Below, piece after piece: positions 44,904 to 57,448 of a DNA stretch of 64,000 bases. Source of the stretch: Gaeumannomyces sp. JS-464 (lineage: Eukaryota; Ascomycota; Sordariomycetes; Magnaporthales; Magnaporthaceae); NCBI GenBank assembly GCA_002197995.1, contig NGZR01000002.1, positions 2,914,001 through 2,978,000 of the forward strand, read 5' to 3'. The notes under the pieces are model-generated. The model ran no database searches. It had not been told where the DNA came from and saw only the letters and a list, made by a program, of their open reading frames with translations. The position numbers and the translations under genes were made by a program. Numbering within the stretch: position 1 is the first letter of the stretch; every line of letters starts with the position of its first letter.

Positions 44904-47483
44904 CTTTTTCTTCGCTTGCCCTTTCCCCCTTGCTCGCCATGCAGCGTGCTGCTGCAGGTTCGGGACCGAGTTGGGAAAGGCCGTTCCCACGGGCGCGGAC
45001 AGGAATCCTAAAAATGTATAGCGAGCATGGAGGGGCAGGACGGTGTAGGGTATGGCGCGTGGTGTATGGTGGATGTGCGTAGTAAGCCTAGACCGGGGAG
45101 GAGGGCTGAGACGACAAGGATTATGTCGTTGCCCAAACTAGCGGTAGTGCGAACGTTGGTGGTGATGCTCCCAAGGGTGAGCAAGCAGCATAGGCCCGTT
45201 TCAACTCGTTTGATTCCTTCGCTTCTTGTTTCTTCTTTTTCCGTGGGGACAAGGAAGCAGAAGCACTTGTCCGGCGCGTGAGGCTGACGCAAGCTTGCTG
45301 CTACGGCGCCGCGCTGGTGAGCGTCCAAGGCGAAAAAAATAGAGTCAACAGGAAAAAAAAGAAGAAAAAAAAGCGGAAGGCTGATCCAGCTGCACAAAGA
45401 ATCCATGCAGGGATCATCGCTTCTCTTCTCTGTGCCTGGGAGGAACGAGGAAGCGAGAACGCGCAGCAGTTGTGAGCAAAGACGCACGGGAAACTCGCCT
45501 CCTTGGGGCTGATGCAGGTCCGAAGCCTCGCTCGCTGCTCGCGCTTCCCTTAGCTCTGGGCCAAATCTGAGTCAGGAGACCCATCCTCCCAACGGCCGAA
45601 GCAAAGAAAAAAAAAGGCACTTCGTTCGCCATTTTTCGCATTTGGGAGGTGTATCCCGACTGGGCTGACAGGGAACCGGGGTCGTTGCCTGGGAAGCTGA
45701 CCGAGAAGGACTTGCTTCACCGCTAGACCTGTTGCTCGCAAGTGGACAAAAACACCATCCCTTACGACGACGCTTGTCTTGGCCTGAACCAGTCTGGCTG
45801 CAGATGAGAGAGATCGTCCCGAAATACGGAGGAAGGAGGCGTTTTGGGGGCCGCGCATGGCTGGCTCTAAGGGAACCTTCTTTGGTGACGCACATCTTTT
45901 TGTGTAGACGCAAAAGAGTCTGCGGGATGGAAGGGATCCCCCTGTCACGGTGGTCACCGAAAAGGCATTATCACAAGGGAGGGGCTGAATAGATATCAAA
46001 GGAGAATATACCCGAAAATGGCTCAAAAGGGAAGCGAAATTCCATAACAAAAAATGTATATGGCAATAGTCATTCAATGTTGAGCCAAGGTCCCGATCAC
46101 AAGAGGCACTCGTCTCGTGCGCGACTGTCAGGCCAGGAAGCGTGGAAGAATGGAAGCACAATTTTTTTTTTTTTTGTGCCCAAGCCTCATGCGAGAGGTA
46201 TGCTGCAAGATAGAGTGGCATGGCCAGATCGCAGGGAAGTGTATGCAGATGAGGGTGAGATGTGACAGACTCAGTATGGGCCCTGAGGCAGGAATGAGTC
46301 TTGTCCGCCCATCACTGCAGCTTCGATACTGCGTCGATACCCGAAATTTGTTGGTAGTCTTCTGGAAGCTTGGCCCATCGTCCTGCGTGGCCAAGACCCT
46401 TGACAAGTGTTCCCGGCGATAGGAGGAGTCCAAGTATGAGTCACCACGAGGGGTTCGTAGGGCCGAGGTACCTCCTGCAAGTATCTTCGTCCACCGCCTC
46501 CGAGTCCCGTCGGGCCCGGGTCGAGCTGGCGGTCGGGAGTCAGGCATCACTCGATGCATCCGCATCCCGGCAACTGCCGAGGGGGCCGCAGGTTCCGGAG
46601 CAAAGGCCGAAAAAAACAAAAATTCAGATGACATGTTTCCGGCCGCCTCGGACGCAGGCCCTTCGCCCCCTCCACTGCCAGCCCCGCCCTCCCGAGGTTC
46701 CCGGTGGCCCTCTGGCCCTGGCCAGTCCATTTTGGGAATACGAAAAAAGGCTGATGACGGAGGTGATAATGATGATGATGGCCGACATCAGCCTTCCCTG
46801 GGTCACAGGGCCAGCTCGCCTTGCGCTGATGATTGGCAGTCGTCACCACGAAGCCGGTGGCTTTGCCGGGCCGCCAGAAGTGGCCGTCACATTCGTCCCA
46901 AAGTGGAAGTGCGTTCCCGTGAGGGCGACTGTTTTGGGATGGTATGACAAGGTGAGAGAGGCTGGTCAAGGCCTTGGTTGGATTTCGCCGGGGCCGCGGA
47001 GCAAATAGTCCCGGGCAAAGAAAGCCGAGCGCATCAAGGGGTTGTGGTGTGTGGTGTGTGTGGTGCTGGCCTCTCTCGCGGCCAGGCAGTCCGCTCGCCA
47101 GGCACAGCAGCATCCCTGTGGCCTGTGAATGGCGTGTTTTGTTTTGCCTTTTTGACGGGTGCGGGGAGGGGGGAGGGCGGAACGCGTAGCCCCAGTACGC
47201 GCCTGGCAAAGACACAAAAAGGAAAACAGAAACGAGGGAAAAAGCAAAGAAAAGAAACAAAAACACACCGCATGTTCGGGCTGGCTTTCCCTGCGCTTGG
47301 GCGATACTAGGCCGCGCATTATGCGACCGGGTGGAGCCGCCCTCGATTCGGCTGGCCAGTGAGTCCGGCTACCCAGCTGGGCAGGTGGGCCGTGAGCCAA
47401 AGAAAAAAAAGGCGGTGGCTGGGAGGTCGACGCGCGCCTTTCGGATCTCGCTGAGGGGACTGGATCGGAGAGCGTGGATGAGC

Positions 47484-47515
47484 TGTTGTTGTTGTTGTTG
47501 TTATTGTTATTGTTG

Positions 47516-47553
<38 letters not shown>

Positions 47554-47559
47554 GCCGCC
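47484..47559. repeat. Compound TTG/TTA/CTG/CCG trinucleotide repeat
   Basis: Consecutive blocks of TTG (with two TTA variants), CTG and CCG. Open on both strands, so it creates spurious poly-Leu and poly-Gln/Asn frames. Confidence 0.9.
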
Positions 47560-48276
47560 GGCACCGTCGCAATTCGGTGATGGGCAGGTTTCGGGAGCAA
47601 AAAAAAATTTGTTGGCATGGAGTTTGAGGATCAATTTGACCGCTGTTCTGCTGGTTGGTGCGATACCTTGGTATGGACATATCCGATCTCCGCGGCGCAG
47701 CTGACAGGCAGTGGGGACAGCGATCAATCGCGATCCCATTAACCGAGCTTGACGTTGCCCAGCGCTCCGTTAAGGGTGGGGTTGATGCAGTAATCCGAGT
47801 TGCAGTCGGGGATCCACGGGCTGGTGGGGGTACGCACGTAGGAAAGGAGACTCGAGTAGAGGCGGCGGTCTGCTGCAGCAGCGTCCTTGGAACCACGGCA
47901 ACCACGGCAGCAGGCCTGCTGATCAGAGGCATGGCGCGCCTGCACGCCTGCACGCCTGCACGCCTGCAAGTATCTCGAGGTATCCAGCCGACGCGAGCAT
48001 TTGCAAGCGAGCGACGAGGTGGCCGTGTGCAGTGTGCATTGAGTGCATGCATCAATCGATAGGATGCCGAGGTATGCAATTAGAACGGGGCTGCTGGGGC
48101 GCTGGTCACGGGCAGGCCTGCGCGGGCGGGTCGCCACGATTCAATCCCTCCCAATTCGTGTGGGGTGCTAGCAGTGCCAGCCTGGGCCATTGGAAAGCCG
48201 GCGCTGCAGCTCACAAAACCAAAACATCACTCCGCTCAACCCAAAAAAAGCAACCCGCTGCGGACTGGCTGCCATG

Positions 48277-48292
48277 CCATGCCATGGCATGG
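48277..48292. repeat. 16-bp perfect palindrome of the GGCAT unit
   Basis: CCATGCCATGGCATGG equals its own reverse complement. The same GGCAT unit is tandemly repeated at 57896-57922 inside an intron of the Sel1 gene. Confidence 0.8.
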
Positions 48293-48564
48293 TCATCGCG
48301 ACCCCACCCACCAGGGCCTCTCATTCGCCCGCCGCCTGGGGCTCTCACGGCCGTCATGCCAGACAACAGCCCAAGGCCTATGCAGTTAGTGCATCCTGCT
48401 ACAGGCAACCCCATCCTCCCTGGCCCCTTCAGCCCCGGCGAGACCAGCACCCGGCGCTGTCTCTAGGCGTCGTCTGCTGGTACTCTCCAGCATCCACAGC
48501 GCCTACTCACCCCACTCCCTGCGCGCGCGCCTTGTGCTGGACGACACCGACCGACCTGGTAATT

Positions 48565-48588
48565 GTGGTGGTGGTGGTGGTGGTGGTG
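48565..48588. repeat. GGT trinucleotide repeat
   Basis: About eight GGT units in noncoding sequence. Confidence 0.85.
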
Positions 48589-51028
48589 TGGGCAGCAGAG
48601 CCCAGCTGCTTACTGGCCGCGGCCGCTGCCTGTGACTGGCCAGCGCCGGGCCAGATGGATAGCGGGTGCTGCTTCTGCGCCGGGGGAGCTTCCCACTGGA
48701 CCGCAGCCAGAATGGCACCAGGACGTTGGGTATCGATGCCCAGGCATGCCCCGAAGCGGCCGTTTCTGCCCAACCTGCCGGTCCCCGCAGCGTCCTCGCG
48801 CGCCCGCTCTCCCCATTTGTCCTCGCGACAGCTCCAGGCCGGCTCACTCGTCATGTCCTGCCCAATCGCCTCGCCCGCCATCCATGCTCTCCCCCGAAGA
48901 GGGCTAGGCCCCTTTGGACCTTGCTGCTGCTGCTGCGTGGGCGCCGCGATCTCGCACTTCCCTTGTCTCTTACCCCCAAAGTACGATCGTGGTCACGGAC
49001 TCGTCCTGGGCGCTGACGCCGTTGACCTGTCTCCGTCCCGCTTGTCCCTCCCCCGCGGAAAGGGTACCACTCCCAACCCTGGACCGTAACATGGAAACGC
49101 CAGAGCAGTCGACGGCCCTTGTGCTGTGACATGCCCCTAACGTACGTCAGGACGATCCCCTCCATATCATCCAGGAAACGGCCAGTGTTTGGCCGGCTTG
49201 CCCATCGGTCATCACGCGAGGTCTGCCTGTGCGGCCTCGTCTCCATTCTGCCTCCCACTTTGTATCCGTTCGGGAGCGCTCCCCGGCGAACATCCCGAGA
49301 CCCCTGCTTCATGGTTAGGCGGGTACCTACTCGCACCTGGCAGCTTCACCCGCCCTTCACCGCTCGCCCAATGTACTCCCATAACTGTCCCGCAGAGGCG
49401 GTCGCGCCTTTGTACCTAACCCAGCGCATCGCCCGTCGTCCCTTTTCTGAATTTTATTTTCTTCCCCTCCCTTCATGTCCACATTCGGGACGACGGGATG
49501 GTCTACCTAGGGGTTCGACGTTCCGTTACGAGATGCAACTTTCCCACTTGGCTTGGCTGTCACAAAGGAAGGCTGTCCGCAACCACTCGTTCTCGGCAGG
49601 CTCCAGCGTGGGTGGCCGTTTCTGCCAGACCCAACCAGAAACTCTGCCCAATGTGATCGTGACCCAAAGATTGGAGGGCAAGCGTCCAGTCAGTCAGCTT
49701 CCCCATTGACGCCTCCAGGTGCAAGTGCAAAAAAACATGCCGCAGCAAGCCACAGGTTCCCGAAGTCCACGCCTGCCTTCGTCCTCTCAGCGCGCAGCGT
49801 CTGGGCCCACGGGGGAACTGCCACAGTTTGGGGCGGGCATGTCACTTGGCGCGCATACACAGTAAACGGGTCGTGTGAGGGAGAGAGCATGCAGCGAGAG
49901 GGGTGGCTTGCCGGTGCTCTTCGGGACTGGCAGACGCAGAGCCCACTCGCCCACGCCCACGCCCTCCGGACCCACCCAATAGACGGCCGTGTTGTCGTCC
50001 AAGGGAGCGTTTTTTTCGGCACCCACACCCTTCCTCTTGTTCTTCGCGTTCCTCAAGCCGGTCGGGGACCCCTGTAGCCGCCGCTAGTGCTTGACTGGGG
50101 GTATGTAGTACATTGTCTGGTACTCCTCCTCGTACGCCCGGAGGGTAGCGCAGATACCTTCTTTCCATCGCGGGTGGTGCGTCTCCCACAGATGACCATT
50201 TGAAGTACAAAACCACCACTGCCGCCATCATTCACGACGCAAGTCTGTCCCCTCCCAAGATCATCTTGCTTGGTCACCCCACACCACACATCTTCTTGCT
50301 GTTCATCAAGGTTGTTGCATCGGCCCAGCAGAAGAAGCACCGCACAGCACCACGCCTCCTGCGGTATATCAGCAGCCCATCATCCTCTGCCCTCGTTGAC
50401 GCAGAGACTCTTCGCCCTCCATCACCACATCATTGCTCTCCGGTTTCAGTGAGACGAGAGCACCGCCATTTTCCAGCCTTATTCCTGCGCTCGGCCATCG
50501 AAAGACAGGTCTTTTTGATCGTAAGTGGCTTTTTTTCTTTTCTCTTGTTTGTTTTGGTTTTGTTATCTGGCGCGGAAAAGGTGCGCTGCCTCCCGCCCGT
50601 TCCCTTTTGCGCCGCCTCCCACCACCACACACCCAACCTGTCTCATGGTGCTTAGCAGCACCGCTAGAATTCGCACGAGCCCACCTTTCGTCACCCGCTC
50701 TTTTTCCCTTCCCCTCTGCCTTTTTGTATTTCTTCTTTTTATCTTCTATGAGGCCTCGCCACCTTCAGGGCATTTTGTCCACCACATCACACTGCCCGAC
50801 CAAAGCAAAAGGGAATCATTTGACAATCACATTTTGTATTCCCCATTGTCTTTCTCTTGCCCCTACAATTCTGCTTCCCCCCACCAAAAGACAACACCCT
50901 GCTTGGCTGTGCACACCAAGTACATGCCGGGTTGTGTGTAAGTCTCGGCCGGGGGCCCGCGCCAAAAATAAAAAAGCGGCCTGCTCCCCACAAAAGACGC
51001 ACTGCCTTACCCTCACCGCTTGTGCGCC

Positions 51029-51301
51029 ATGAGCAACACCACTACACATCGCCCTCAAGGCAGACAGGATATAGCATCTCTCGCGCGCACACACAAGCTC
51101 GCTTTGGCACAACCACAAAACGTGCCATTCTCTTCTCTCGCTCACATCTTTTTTTTTCCCACCCACCCACCACACACACACACAACCAGAGGCCGCCAAA
51201 ATGGTCTCGGCATTTCAGATGCAGCAATACTACAGGCCAACGGCCCTGAGTGTGGACACGGCGCAGAAGTTCTTCGACGAGGAGGACGACAGCGTTCTTG
51301 A
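51029..51301 (+). promoter_or_regulatory. Upstream ORF overlapping the bZIP start codon
   Basis: ATG at 51029 opens a 90-codon frame that runs past the bZIP ATG (51201) in a different frame and stops about 100 nt inside the coding region. If transcribed as leader, ribosomes using this start could not reinitiate at the bZIP ATG without scanning back. No conserved peptide is recognised. Confidence 0.4.
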
Positions 51302-53197
51302 CGAGGGTATCCTGGAGCAGACCGGCCTTGAGCAGGGACTGGAAATGTCCCCTAACATGGTCGACAGCCGCCGGGAATCCTTCGCCATGGGCGCTTCATT
51401 ATTCTCGCCGAGGCATGACGACTGGTCTGCGTCGGTGGAGATGCAGTCGGTGCCGTCCAACAACCCCTTCCTGGACCAAACACCAAACCCCCAGAGCAAC
51501 AACCCCTTTATGCGCATGGACCAGAACCAGCACCAGCAGGCCCACGGCTTTGTGCCACAACAGGCCTGGACCAGCGCCGCTGCCTCGGCGGGCGCTGTTG
51601 CGGCTTTTGACGGCCTGCCGGGTCGAGTTCGACTCCAACGGCGCCTCCCTCTACCGCACCCCCATCCCCTTCAGCAACCCGCCAACAACGTCGCCATGTT
51701 CTCCGCGGTTCCCAGCCAGGCTTCGCTCCCGACTTCTCCCCAGAAGGAGCATTGGTCCGGCAACATGGCCATGAACAAGAAGGTCAGGCCTGGTAGCCCC
51801 GGCCTCCGCTCGCACAACGAGCTGCGCAAGGGAGACGGCATCCGCAAGAAGAACGCGCGCTTCGACATTCCTGCCGAGCGCAACCTGGCCAACATCGACC
51901 AGCTCATTGCGCAATCGACCGACGAGCAGGAGACCAAGGAGCTGAAGCAGCAGAAGAGGCTTCTGAGGAACAGGCAGGCCGCGTAAGTTCCATCAATCCC
52001 CCTATCACAAACATGTATGGCATGTCCCATCGCTAACATGTATCATGACTTCGTGACAGCCTTGACTCGAGGCAGCGCAAGAAGCAACACACGGAGCGCC
52101 TCGAGGACGAGAAGAAGCACTACACTTCTCACATCTCTGCTCTGGAGGAGGAGCTGGAGGAGATGCGCCTTCAGATGTCTCACCTCATGGAGGAGAGGAC
52201 CCAGCTCGTCAACCGCATCCAGATCCACGAGTTCGACAAGGAGGAGCTGGTCCGCCGCCACACCGAGGAGACGGCTGAGCTCCGCAGGAAGGTCAAGTAT
52301 CTGACGGCCCACATCGAGAGCACCGAGGGCACCGACGTCTCTGGCGCCTCGGGCCTGCCGGTCATGCCCAACGCCAACGCCGCCGGTTTCTCTGGCTCTT
52401 TCGGCCCCGACATGGGCATCTCTGTCGATGGCTCCTGGGACGGCATGGGCTACATGCCCGACTTTGGCGCCGCCATGGACCCTGCCGCCAGCGTGCCCGA
52501 CATCAAGCAGGAGCTGCCCCAGCACAAGGTGCAGGTGGTGGTTGCCAACAAGAAGCACGACGCCCCAGTCGAGAGCGAAAAGTCGTCCACCCAGGGCGGC
52601 CTGCTCTTCATGCTGTTCCTCGTCGGCGCGCTCGTCTGCTCGAGCCGCTCGTCGGTGCCCAGCATCCCCCGCGTGTCGGAGGATGTGCGCGCCGCCTCGG
52701 AGTCGATCCTCCAGAACGTCATCAAGGACGCTGGCGTCGCCGAGCCCGCCGCCACCGGCTTCGCCCTCCGTGGTGCCGCCGCCCCCTCGGGCACCGTCAA
52801 CTGGCCCACCCCCTCGCCCATGGCTTCGGCTCCTGCCGCTACTGGTCTTGATGGTGTTGCGCCTAGCATGCTGGGTGACCTCACTGACCTGCTCACCCGC
52901 CCGACGGCTGAGCAGGCCAAGGAGGAGGCCTTTGGCATGACGGCGTCCCAGTACAGCTCCATGATGATGTCGGACGAGTTCCTCCAGACCGGCCCATCGT
53001 CGGGTGGTGGCGAAAGGTCCACCAGCCAAGGCCGCCGCAACCTGGCTGAGGCTATGGCGTCGGTGCGGCAGGGCAGCAAGGCCGAGGTCTACACCAGGTC
53101 TCTCCTGTGGGACCAGATCCCCAGCGACGTGGTCAGGACCTTTGTCAAGATGGTTGCCGAGTGCAACCAGAACCAGGGCGACGGCGTCAGCGCATAA
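51201..53197 (+). CDS. bZIP transcription factor with an internal hydrophobic (membrane?) segment
   Basis: Two exons (51201-51982 and 52060-53197) give 639 aa. The basic region reads LLRNRQAALDSRQRKKQHTE across the splice site (about residues 255-275). A long heptad zipper through LEEELEEMRLQMSHLMEERTQLV follows. The N-terminal region is Gln/Asn/Met-rich with NNPF motifs. At about residues 440-455, GGLLFMLFLVGALVCSS is hydrophobic enough for a membrane helix and is followed by about 185 residues with conserved-looking RRNLAEAMASVRQGSKAEVYTRSLLWDQIPSDVV. The basic region resembles the fungal MeaB-like group, but I am not certain of that name. Between 51614 and 51682 the frame reads GRVRLQRRLPLPHPHP, while the neighbouring frame gives VEFDSNGASLYRTPIPFSN, so two compensating indels are likely. 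Confidence 0.88.
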
Positions 53198-55007
53198 GCA
53201 ATGGTCGAGTCTTTCCTCCTTTTTCGCGTCTCCTTTTTTCCCATCGAACTGATTTCGACACACGACCACGACCACGACCACGACCAACTATGATCACGAC
53301 GCCAACGAAGCGTGCCAAGCAATGTCATTTTTGCTTTGCGTTTCCTCTTGCTCCTATTCTCGTTTTCCTTTCGCGCATCCTTCTTTCCAACTTCTTTTTC
53401 CATCTCACGCCCTAACATTCTTGCGCCGGGGATGTCCTCCTCCGGGGCCATCTTTTTTTGCACATATATTATTTCTGCCACTCACGTGCATACAAACGCT
53501 TTTGCCATTTTACATATTCTTTTCTTTTTTTTTTTTTTTTTGCATCCAGTCGCAATTCGGCGCTCCCGCGTTCGAAATGAAACCAACAGAGACAAATGTG
53601 ATGAAGATGCTCACGCATCCAAACAGTGTGTCAAAACCAGCGGCTCTTTTTTCTCCTCCCCCTTTCCCTTTTCCTTATTTCCTCACGGAACAAAATCTTC
53701 TCTCATCTTTTCGGGTTCGTTTTTCTGTATCTCATTGCGCTTGGTTTGATTTTATGTTTTGCTCTTTACTTCTCCCTCTTTTTCATTTTTTTCCTTGGAC
53801 ATCATCGGTTTGGGTTTTGGTATTGGGCAGCAAGCGAGCAAAGCGTTTTTGGATTTGGTGATTTTGTTTCCTTGCTTTTTTTCCTATTTCTTCCTCGTGG
53901 CTTCACATCTCCAGGTTGTCTGTTTGTGATTTTCCTATGGGCTTTTCTCTGGGTTTTCAAACTATTTCCTTATTTCCTATTTCTATGTCCTATTTCCTTC
54001 TTAATTCGTGACAATTACTTTTGTCATGGCAAGCCTGGAGGGGATTTGGCGGGGGGCCACCAAATTGCCCAGATCAATCTTAGTGCTGAACGGACGGATG
54101 GGGGCGGGTCAGGGGGTTTCGGGGATACTGGTTTAGCGGGATGGACGGTGCACGGTTGTGAAAAGGGGGGCTGGAACAAGGCTGGGGATTCGGGAGAGGG
54201 ACTATTTGCGCCCTTGGCTCACGCTCACTTTGCTTTTCATTTGTCCGACACACGAGGAGGAAGTCACAAACAGCTTTCGGAGATTGCCAGGCTGGGCAGC
54301 CAGAGGTCCAGCCTTCTCTTGCGAGAGAGGCCGGGGAGGGAGATCTCAGACCGTGGGTTCGTGCAAGCACAGCCTACGCTTTGTCTCGGCGACACATTTC
54401 CTTTTCTTTCCCCACCACGTCTCGTATCAAGATTTCCAACCCTAGTCTAGATTCAGATTTCCTCTCATATGTCACATGAATTTAACGAAAGAGTTATCAT
54501 ATAAAACGAAAAAAAAAACAGGCGAATGAAGCAAGACAGTTTTATCCGAGGTATTATCACTTGCACCCAGTCACCTGCTCTGATGTGATCTTTCACGCCT
54601 TGCCTTTTGCCCAAAAAAAAAAAGTGTGTCTGTGGTAATGGTGTGCGTGATGTGTGATGATAGTGACCGAGATCGAGGACGTAACAAGGCCCGACGAGGG
54701 CATCAACAGTTAAGATTGCAAGACAAAGAAGCATGCAGCCGAAGAGGGAGGGGAGGATGATGGATGTAGGGGACGAGGCCCGACGGCTTGGGCTCTCCTG
54801 TCATATGCAGACATTTCGGGCGTGTGTCCGTGGTTTCCAGGCAGGCCGGTAAGCCAAGGTAAGGTAGGTGGTAGGTATCAGGCCAGAACAAGCTTGGGTA
54901 TTCCTCCGCGAGACAAATGGCGATGGTGCCCACCCTCCCCGCCCGCGCACACCCACCCTTCGGACAGCCCTAGCGGGCGTTCTCAATGTTTCAGACCCGG
55001 GGCGACA

Positions 55008-55042
55008 GCAGCATCAGCAGCAGCAGCAGCAGCAGCAGCAGC
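55008..55042. repeat. CAG trinucleotide repeat (noncoding)
   Basis: About 11 CAG units followed by an A run, outside any supported CDS. Confidence 0.85.
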
Positions 55043-55624
55043 AAAAAAGCAAGCAAGGGGGTATAGCACGCTAGGTAGGTAGGTCAGTCAGGTAGCTAGC
55101 TGATAGCGAAAGGGAGGGGGAGTGCGGCTTTGCGCTGTGTACCGGTTACCTATAAACCCGGGTGCGTCGGTGTCGTCACCGCGTTGTGTGCCATATATAT
55201 TGTCTCAGACAGTCAAGGAGGGTTGGTGTGGGGGGAAGGACGGAAGAGCTGTCCAGCTGCCCACACCATCTTGAATGGGAGCGTCGTTGCGCCGTCTCGG
55301 ACCTGCTAAATTAAGTTTGGCTCGGGGTCCGTTGCCTTGGCATTTGGAACACCACTAGCAGCTTTGGGTGTATGTGTGACGTCGGCCCATGATGTCGGTA
55401 TATCTGGAGCACTTTTCTTTCTTTCTCTTGGTTATGAGAGAGTTTTGTTTTATTCATATCGAAGCGAGCTCACGGGATCGGTTTCGGCGATTGTGACTCT
55501 TGATGTAATCTCGGGACTTTCTATGGCGGGACCCGCGGGAGGGACGAAAAATGGTGTTGTCGCGGGGGGGTTTTGTTGCGCCCAATTGACTTCCTGATAT
55601 CTTGACCATGCATGTGATGAGGAA

Positions 55625-55628
<4 letters not shown>

Positions 55629-55681
<53 letters not shown>
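55629..55681. repeat. GT dinucleotide microsatellite
   Basis: About 26 uninterrupted GT units. A Z-DNA-prone tract and a ready strain-typing locus. Confidence 0.95.
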
Positions 55682-55684
<3 letters not shown>

Positions 55685-57448
55685 AAAGGAACCGAAAAAG
55701 CAATACTCGAAGCTGCTTGACAGGTAGGAAGGTTGGTGTCACTGCATATTCCAGGGCTTACAGAACAATAGACGAATAGGAAAAGCCTCGACATATTGGG
55801 GTGGTGTGAGTGAGATTTTTTTGTCCATGTAACAACACCTCGTCCGAGTTCTTCACCTGCCTGTCTGCCTGCCCATGTGCCTAGCAGCCAACTTGCTATC
55901 CCGGCCTCTCGTCATGAAAGGCCCAAGAGAACCAGAAGGATGACGACCAGAAAAAGGAAAGAAAAAGAGCCGAGTTTCACACGAAAACACGCACCATCTC
56001 TTTTTCTCCACAAAACCTCCCTCTCCTGACCGACGGCGCCGCTCCAGCGCAGACCGTCGGCTTCAGCTGATCAGGATCCCATGTATGGACGTGTGAGCTG
56101 ATTTCCCTCGCAGGACCTGGTGGGAGGAAGAGAAGGGGAGGGGGAAAAAAAAGCCCGGTAAGAACCATAATAGCCCACCGTATAATGGAGGGTGGGTGGT
56201 GGATACAGCGGCGGTGCTGGGCGGGTGAAGTGGGTGGTGTGTTCTCTGGTTCGTCCGCTGGGCCGTCCATCCCCCTCCCAATGCAGCTGAGCGGCGAAGA
56301 GGGCGCGGCGCGGCATCGAAAGTGGGAACTGCCGGCAGAGCCAGCGATTTCCCATGGTAGAACTGCAGTGTCTCACCTTCATTCACTTTCTCACCTCATA
56401 TTCCACCCTCGCACTTTTGTCCGGGCCGCGTCGCGTCCCTCAAGGGGCCGCCGGCGGTCCTGCTTTGCTTGTTCTCACGTGGAGAACAAGAAGCAGAAGC
56501 CGGACAGAGTGGGAAGTCTGCGAGGAACACCGATGGGAGGGGGATACCAGGCAGCAGCAACCAACCGCCGAGAAACAAGGCCCTTGCATATATGGTCCAG
56601 AGGAAGGATTCACCTTTTTTTTTTTTTTTTTTTTTTTTTGCGGTCGCTATGTCAGCCGCCCCAAGTGCGAGAGCTCAACACCCCGAGCTCCCGTGCAGCG
56701 CGAGGCAGGCAAGTGTGGCTGCTGTTGCTTATACCCGGGAAGCCCGTCGGCACACAGATAGCATGAGTAAAATGCGGCGCTTGCTTTCAGATTCCACTCC
56801 AATCCCGAGAAACCCAAAAGGTAATGATAACAAACGGGTTGTTTCTTGCGGACCGCCGCCATCATGCCACCCGTGGCTCCGTTCATCCCCGGGACCTCTT
56901 TCGCTTTCCAATCGTTGACGGATGACCCGACCCGCCTCCTCTCCCGCGGGCCTTGTCTTCTGACCGAGGGGGTGTAGGCTGTCAGGCAGGAAAAAAGACG
57001 AGTCCCGCGGAACAGCAGACAAGAGACTAATACTCCAAAACCCAAAATCAAGAAAATCCAGAAGGAAAGAAAAACAAACAAACAAAAAAAGCATCGCCAG
57101 ATGGCCAGCCCTTATGGAACCAGACGCGAAGCGAAAGAGATGGAAAAGTCCAGACAGTGGCAAACACGAGGTTTCTAGTAGATGGTCCCAAAGCGGCAAA
57201 AAAAAGGAAGCCCTCACTGCAAGCCTGACTGGACGGCTGCTAGAGAAAGATGCGGTTGGTGGGTATTGGGGGCCCGGAATACGGGGTGGGAGATCAGCAG
57301 TGCAAAAAGTACCTCGCCGTCCCCCAAGAGAAAAGGAGTTACCGTGCATTTCTTGGCGCCCAACCCTCGATAGTTGCATACGCCTACACACCCACACCCA
57401 CACACACCCACACACGCAACCTCGACCGGTGTACTCTTCTTGTTGATT

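Larger units (their letters stand above)
42995..51200. other. 8.2-kb stretch with no supported gene
   Basis: Rich in homopolymer A/T tracts, microsatellites and pyrimidine-rich DNA. Open frames are plentiful on both strands, but none shows domains, coherent splicing or a non-repetitive protein character. The 3' part is probably the promoter and long leader of the bZIP gene. A GTAAGT donor at 50521 and a CTTAGCAG acceptor near 50658 could mark a 5'-UTR intron. A noncoding RNA cannot be excluded. Confidence 0.5.
53198..57448. other. 4.25-kb intergenic, convergent gene ends
   Basis: T- and CT-rich 3' flank of the bZIP gene (53200-53960), then microsatellite-bearing sequence up to the Sel1 gene stop. 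The longest frame (53626-54450) is a hydrophobic artefact of T-rich DNA. No supported gene. Confidence 0.5.

Noticed and set aside
47507..48079. Minus-strand frame ending in poly-Gln
   Set aside because: Created by the compound trinucleotide repeat; the remainder has no protein-like pattern.
53626..54450. 274-codon hydrophobic frame after the bZIP gene
   Set aside because: Phe/Leu/Ser-rich translation of T-rich 3' flank, followed by unrelated sequence; no membrane-protein family recognised.
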